Assembly (NCBI GenBank): GCA_963740455.1
Contig: CAVUEF010000020.1
Location: 75,592 to 139,591 of the forward strand
Reading direction: 5' to 3'
DNA length: 64,000 bases
Source: Paucibacter sp963740455
Lineage (GTDB): Bacteria; Pseudomonadota; Gammaproteobacteria; Burkholderiales; Burkholderiaceae_C
The translations under genes and the position numbers were made by a program. Each line of letters starts with the position of its first letter. Position 1 is the stretch's first letter. The notes beneath the pieces are model-generated. The model searched no databases and was not told the DNA's origin. It saw only the letters and a program-made list of their open reading frames with translations. This document shows, piece by piece, positions 61,188 through 64,000 of the stretch.

Positions 61188-61972
61188 GCCCAGGGCCTTC
61201 AGACAACACATCGGACGTGGTACTGGCTGCCGACGGCCTGATCAAACGCTTTGACGGCATCACGGCCACCAACCATGTGAGTCTCAAGCTGCGGCGCGGC
61301 GCGCGCCATGCATTGATCGGGCCCAATGGGGCCGGCAAGACCACCTTGATCAATCTGCTCACCGGCGTGCTGGCGCCCGCGCAAGGGCGAATCACACTCG
61401 ATGGGCACGACATCACCCGCTTGGCGCCCCACGCGCGCGCGCGTCGCGGCATGGTGCGCACGTTTCAGATCAACCAGTTGTTCGACACGCTCACACCGAT
61501 GGAAACCTTGGCGTTGACGATCTCCCAGCATCAAGGGCTGGGCGGCAAGTGGTGGCAGGCGCTGGGGTCGAACCTGAAGGTGATGCGGCGTTGCGAGCAG
61601 TTGCTCGAGCAGTTCCACCTTACCTGCGTGATGAACCAGGCCACCAGAGAACTGGCCTACGGCAAGCGCCGGCTGCTTGAGATCGCCATTGCGCTGGCCT
61701 GCGAGCCACGCGTCTTGCTGCTCGACGAACCGGTGGCCGGCGTGCCCGCGGGCGAACGTGAGGAACTGCTGGAAACCGTGGCGAATCTGCCGGCCGATGT
61801 GTCGGTGCTCCTGATCGAACATGACATGGATCTGGTGTTCAGCTTTGCCAAGCGCGTGACGGTGCTGGTGAACGGCGCCATCCTGACCGAAGGCGCGCCG
61901 GATCAGATCGCCAATGATGCGCGGGTCAAGGCCGCGTATCTGGGCTACGGGGAGGAGCAAGCTCGTGGCTGA
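61184..61972 (+). CDS. livG: Branched-chain-amino-acid-type ABC ATPase (LivG family)
   Basis: 262 residues. Walker A GPNGAGKTTLI, signature ELAYGKRRLLEIAIAL, Walker B VLLLDEPVAGV and H-loop LLIEHDMDLVFSF. Overlaps livM by four bases. Partner of the LivF ATPase in driving uptake. Confidence 0.94.
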   Translation: MSPGPSDNTSDVVLAADGLIKRFDGITATNHVSLKLRRGARHALIGPNGAGKTTLINLLTGVLAPAQGRITLDGHDITRLAPHARARRGMVRTFQINQLFDTLTPMETLALTISQHQGLGGKWWQALGSNLKVMRRCEQLLEQFHLTCVMNQATRELAYGKRRLLEIAIALACEPRVLLLDEPVAGVPAGEREELLETVANLPADVSVLLIEHDMDLVFSFAKRVTVLVNGAILTEGAPDQIANDARVKAAYLGYGEEQARG

Positions 61973-62690
61973 TCTGCTGCAAGTGCAGGGCTTGAGCGCC
62001 GGTTACGGCCAAGCCGTGGTGCTGACCGACATCTCGCTGTCGCTGGCCGAGGGCCAGACGCTGGCGCTGCTGGGGCGCAACGGCACCGGCAAGACCACCC
62101 TGATCAACACGCTGGCCGGAGCGACACGTCAGCACTCGGGGCGCATCCTGTTGGGCGGCGTCGCCCTGCACAGACTGGCGTCGCACGAACGCGCCGCGGC
62201 GGGCATCGGCTGGGTGCCGCAGGAGCGCAATATCTTCAAGTCGCTCAGCGTGGACGAAAACCTCACGGCGGTGGCCCGACCCGGACGCGCCGGCAAAGCC
62301 ACCAGCCCATGGACGCCGGCGCGCGTGTACGAGTTGTTTCCGAGCCTGGCGCAGCGCAAGTCGGTACTCGGCACACAACTGTCGGGGGGTGAGCAGCAGA
62401 TGCTGGCCGTGGGCCGCGCGCTGGTGCTCAATCCCACCCTGCTCTTGCTCGACGAGCCGCTCGAAGGGCTGGCGCCGCTGATCGTGCAGGAGTTGCTGCG
62501 TGCGATTCGCCGCATCACCCGCGACGAGGGTCTTTCGGCCATCATTGTCGAACAGCATCCGCTGGCCATTCTGGCGATCTCGGACCGCGCTGCCGTGCTC
62601 GACCGCGGCACCGTGGTCCATTGCGGCACGGCTGCCGGCCTGCAGCAACAGCCCGAACTGCTGGATCGTTTGCTTGGCATTGCACGTTGA
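61965..62690 (+). CDS. livF: Branched-chain-amino-acid-type ABC ATPase (LivF family)
   Basis: About 241 residues. Walker A GRNGTGKTTLI, signature LSGGEQQMLAVGRAL, Walker B LLLLDEPLEGLAP, H-loop IIVEQHPLA. Starts at GTG (61965) with GGGGAGGAG before it, overlapping the livG stop by eight bases. Confidence 0.94.
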   Translation: MADLLQVQGLSAGYGQAVVLTDISLSLAEGQTLALLGRNGTGKTTLINTLAGATRQHSGRILLGGVALHRLASHERAAAGIGWVPQERNIFKSLSVDENLTAVARPGRAGKATSPWTPARVYELFPSLAQRKSVLGTQLSGGEQQMLAVGRALVLNPTLLLLDEPLEGLAPLIVQELLRAIRRITRDEGLSAIIVEQHPLAILAISDRAAVLDRGTVVHCGTAAGLQQQPELLDRLLGIAR

Positions 62691-62779
62691 GGGCGGTGGC
62701 CTTTGCCTGCCGTTCGACTCTTGATCTTCAGCCCATCGCGCCAAGCGCCCAGAACAAGACCTGCTTACGAAAGGACTCC

Positions 62780-63493
62780 ATGTACACACCGCCAATTGCT
62801 CTCATCGCGACTGCCAGCCTGTGCCTCGTCGCCAACGCGTGGGCCGGTCGGCCGCTGGGCAACGATGATGCAAGTACTACGACCACGGGCACTTGCCAGG
62901 TCGAGAGTTGGGTTGAGCGGGAGGCACGTCAACATGCCGTGATCGTCGCTCCCGCCTGCGGCGTGGCGAAGGACATGGAACTCGACCTCGACTACACCTT
63001 GCCTGAACAGAGAGATGTGCAACTTGCTGCCAGTGGCGTCGCGTTCAAGTGGGTGCCGCAGTCCTGGCGCGCCGACACCTCGATAGGTGAGCTCAACTTC
63101 GGCCTCAAGCTGAGCGCCATCTTCGAGCATCCGGCCGGCGCCAATTGGCGTGGCACGCAAACCAGCTTGCTGGGATTGGCCACGCTCAAGCTCAGCGACG
63201 CCTGGGCGGCACACGCCAACCTGGGCGCGGCGCGCGAGCACGCCAGCGGCACGGCAGTGACGCTGTTGAACTTGAGCCTGGTCTGGACACCGAGTGCGCC
63301 AGGCCTGCTGTTTGCAGAAACCAGAACCAACAACCGGCACGCCGTGTTCGGCGGCACGGTGAACTCCGTCGGCGGCCGCTGGTGGTTGATCAGCGACCGC
63401 TTTGGCCTGGACCTGAGCGCCAGCCGCGAGGCAGGCAGCGCGCGCCCGACGCTCTGGTCGGTGGGTTTTGGCTGGTATGAGCTGAGTTTTTGA
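62780..63493 (+). CDS. Outer-membrane-like beta-barrel protein, unknown function
   Basis: About 237 residues. Signal peptide (ALIATASLCLVANAWAG), then alternating hydrophobic/polar strands: WVEREARQHAVIVAP, LNFGLKLSAIFEHP, LLFAETRTNN, and a final aromatic strand FGWYELSF, typical of an outer-membrane barrel ending in Phe. The start GRPLGNDDAST resembles a set of uncharacterised barrel proteins. 89 bases after livF, so probably in the operon, where it could be the outer-membrane route for the same solute. No certain homologue. Confidence 0.7.
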   Translation: MYTPPIALIATASLCLVANAWAGRPLGNDDASTTTTGTCQVESWVEREARQHAVIVAPACGVAKDMELDLDYTLPEQRDVQLAASGVAFKWVPQSWRADTSIGELNFGLKLSAIFEHPAGANWRGTQTSLLGLATLKLSDAWAAHANLGAAREHASGTAVTLLNLSLVWTPSAPGLLFAETRTNNRHAVFGGTVNSVGGRWWLISDRFGLDLSASREAGSARPTLWSVGFGWYELSF

Positions 63494-63525
63494 GGGCTGG
63501 GGCAAGACCTGACCCTCGCTCCAGT

Positions 63526-63660
63526 CAGTCGAAGCCAGAGCTGCTGCGCAGGTCTGGCACCGAAGTCATCATTTCAGTCGAGGCCAGAGCAGCTGCGCAG
63601 GTCCGGTCCCAAGGTCACTATTTCAGTCGAGGCCAGAGCAGCTTCGCTGGTCTGGCACCT
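63526..63660 (+). repeat. Three tandem 49-bp hairpin repeats
   Basis: Three copies with a 49-base period starting at 63526, 63575 and 63624; the last is cut short after about 37 bases. Each carries a hairpin with CCAGA outer stem, a four-base inner stem and a three-base loop. The inner stem is CTGC/GCAG in copy 1 and CAGC/GCTG in copy 3, so paired bases have changed together; copy 2 has a mismatch. No unique spacers and no protein reading. Confidence 0.85.
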
Positions 63661-63744
63661 CCCCTCTATTGATCTTTTCATAAATCACGACACTCTTCTG
63701 CCGAGGCCACCTTTCAGTCACCTGGTTCCTGGTGCGCGCACGAT

Positions 63745-63836
63745 GCCAAGAAGGCTGGGCAAGTAACTACGTTCGTGTCCCCCGCCCTACGGGCTCCTCC
63801 TTTACCTCACTACGTCACTTACCCAGTCTTCTTGGC
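63745..63836 (+). repeat. Large imperfect hairpin, right end (copy 1)
   Basis: Arms 63745-63772 and 63812-63836 are near-perfect inverted copies (starting GCCAAGAAG, ending CTTCTTGGC, with a 3-base indel and two mismatches). The loop holds a segment (63778-63803) that recurs inverted in the neighbouring hairpin. No gene. Confidence 0.75.
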
Positions 63837-63881
63837 GCAGCGGTATCGGTATTGCCGCGCGCATACCGACCGCTTTGCCAA

Positions 63882-63971
63882 GCAGGAGGATGGGGTGCTC
63901 TGCGCAGCGAAATAAAGGGGGAGCCCGCAGGGCGGAGGACATTCGCGGAGCAGAGTGCCGCATCCTCCTGC
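63882..63971 (+). repeat. Large imperfect hairpin, right end (copy 2, inverted core)
   Basis: Arms 63882-63905 and 63945-63971 pair (GCAGGAGGATG against CATCCTCCTGC and further). The core 63914-63938 is the reverse complement of the core of the first hairpin with about three differences in 26 bases. No gene is visible in 63494-64000 apart from these repeats. Confidence 0.72.
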
Positions 63972-64000
63972 CCACCAACAACCTTGTCATGAATTTTGGA

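Noticed and set aside
63526..63660. CRISPR array at the right end
   Set aside because: The 49-base copies have no unique spacers and differ within the repeat; hairpin repeats explain them better.
63732..63992. Short genes on either strand at the right end
   Set aside because: Both frames run through two large hairpins and have no domain or ribosome-binding site. Hairpin structure explains the sequence better.

Overview
The window is about 64 kb of GC-rich DNA. Gene content points to a motile betaproteobacterium, most likely Burkholderiales: flhDC as flagellar master genes, an flhB-flhA-flhF-flhG-fliA block, tandem flagellins, and a standard fliEFGHIJKLMNOPQR set. A Thiomonas- or Leptothrix-like relative is a guess from gene style, not from any database comparison.

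Layout. (1) 1-9.1 kb is a signalling block: a 5'-truncated PAS/HisKA_2 kinase with an ANTAR response regulator (same partner types as EutW/EutV), a membrane hybrid-free histidine kinase, an Hpt protein overlapping a REC-PAS-GGDEF-EAL protein, and a second GGDEF protein. (2) 9.1-9.7 kb holds two small membrane genes, one a DUF4212 symporter small subunit without its large subunit. (3) 9.8-17.7 kb, minus strand: flhB-flhA-flhF-flhG-fliA and a cytosolic MCP. (4) 17.9-22.8 kb, minus strand: motA-motB-cheY-cheZ, then flhD-flhC with a membrane-anchored methyltransferase. (5) 23.5-31.5 kb, plus strand: fliC1, fliC2, fliD, fliS, fliT, ycgR, two type IV pilin-like genes and flaG. (6) 31.5-34.2 kb, minus strand: a PLP decarboxylase plus ATP-grasp pair inside the flagellar region. 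(7) 34.3-46.3 kb: fliE divergent from fliFGHIJKLMNOPQR. (8) 46.4-52.1 kb: a REC-HisKA_3 kinase with a NarL-type regulator, then a CheZ-like protein, cheY, cheA and cheW. (9) 52.2-55.7 kb: an FtsX-type permease and a LigB-type dioxygenase. (10) 55.7-58 kb: tRNA-Gly(CCC) followed by a small accessory patch with a DUF1778/GNAT toxin-antitoxin pair, a broken response regulator and a HigBA pair. (11) 58.1-63.5 kb: a branched-chain-amino-acid-type ABC transporter operon ending in an outer-membrane-like protein. (12) 63.5-64 kb: non-coding DNA full of hairpin repeats.

How it fits together. FlhDC should turn on the secretion and basal-body genes and fliA. Good matches to the sigma-28 consensus (TAAAGTTT-N11-GCCGATAA type) lie upstream of motA, fliD, fliS and flaG, and a one-base-longer version lies upstream of fliC1, so the late genes here look like a FliA regulon. 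CheA/CheW and two CheY proteins, a true CheZ and a second protein carrying the CheZ-type DxxxQ motif would steer the motor, while YcgR and the GGDEF/EAL proteins tie it to cyclic-di-GMP. The rod/hook genes (flg), flgM and cheR/cheB are not in the window.

The least explained items are: three near-identical 61-bp hairpin repeats wedged between fliP and fliQ; 49-bp repeats with compensatory stem changes and two large inverted hairpins at the right end; an FlhG with no P-loop; the decarboxylase/ATP-grasp pair; and the CheZ-like protein beside cheA.
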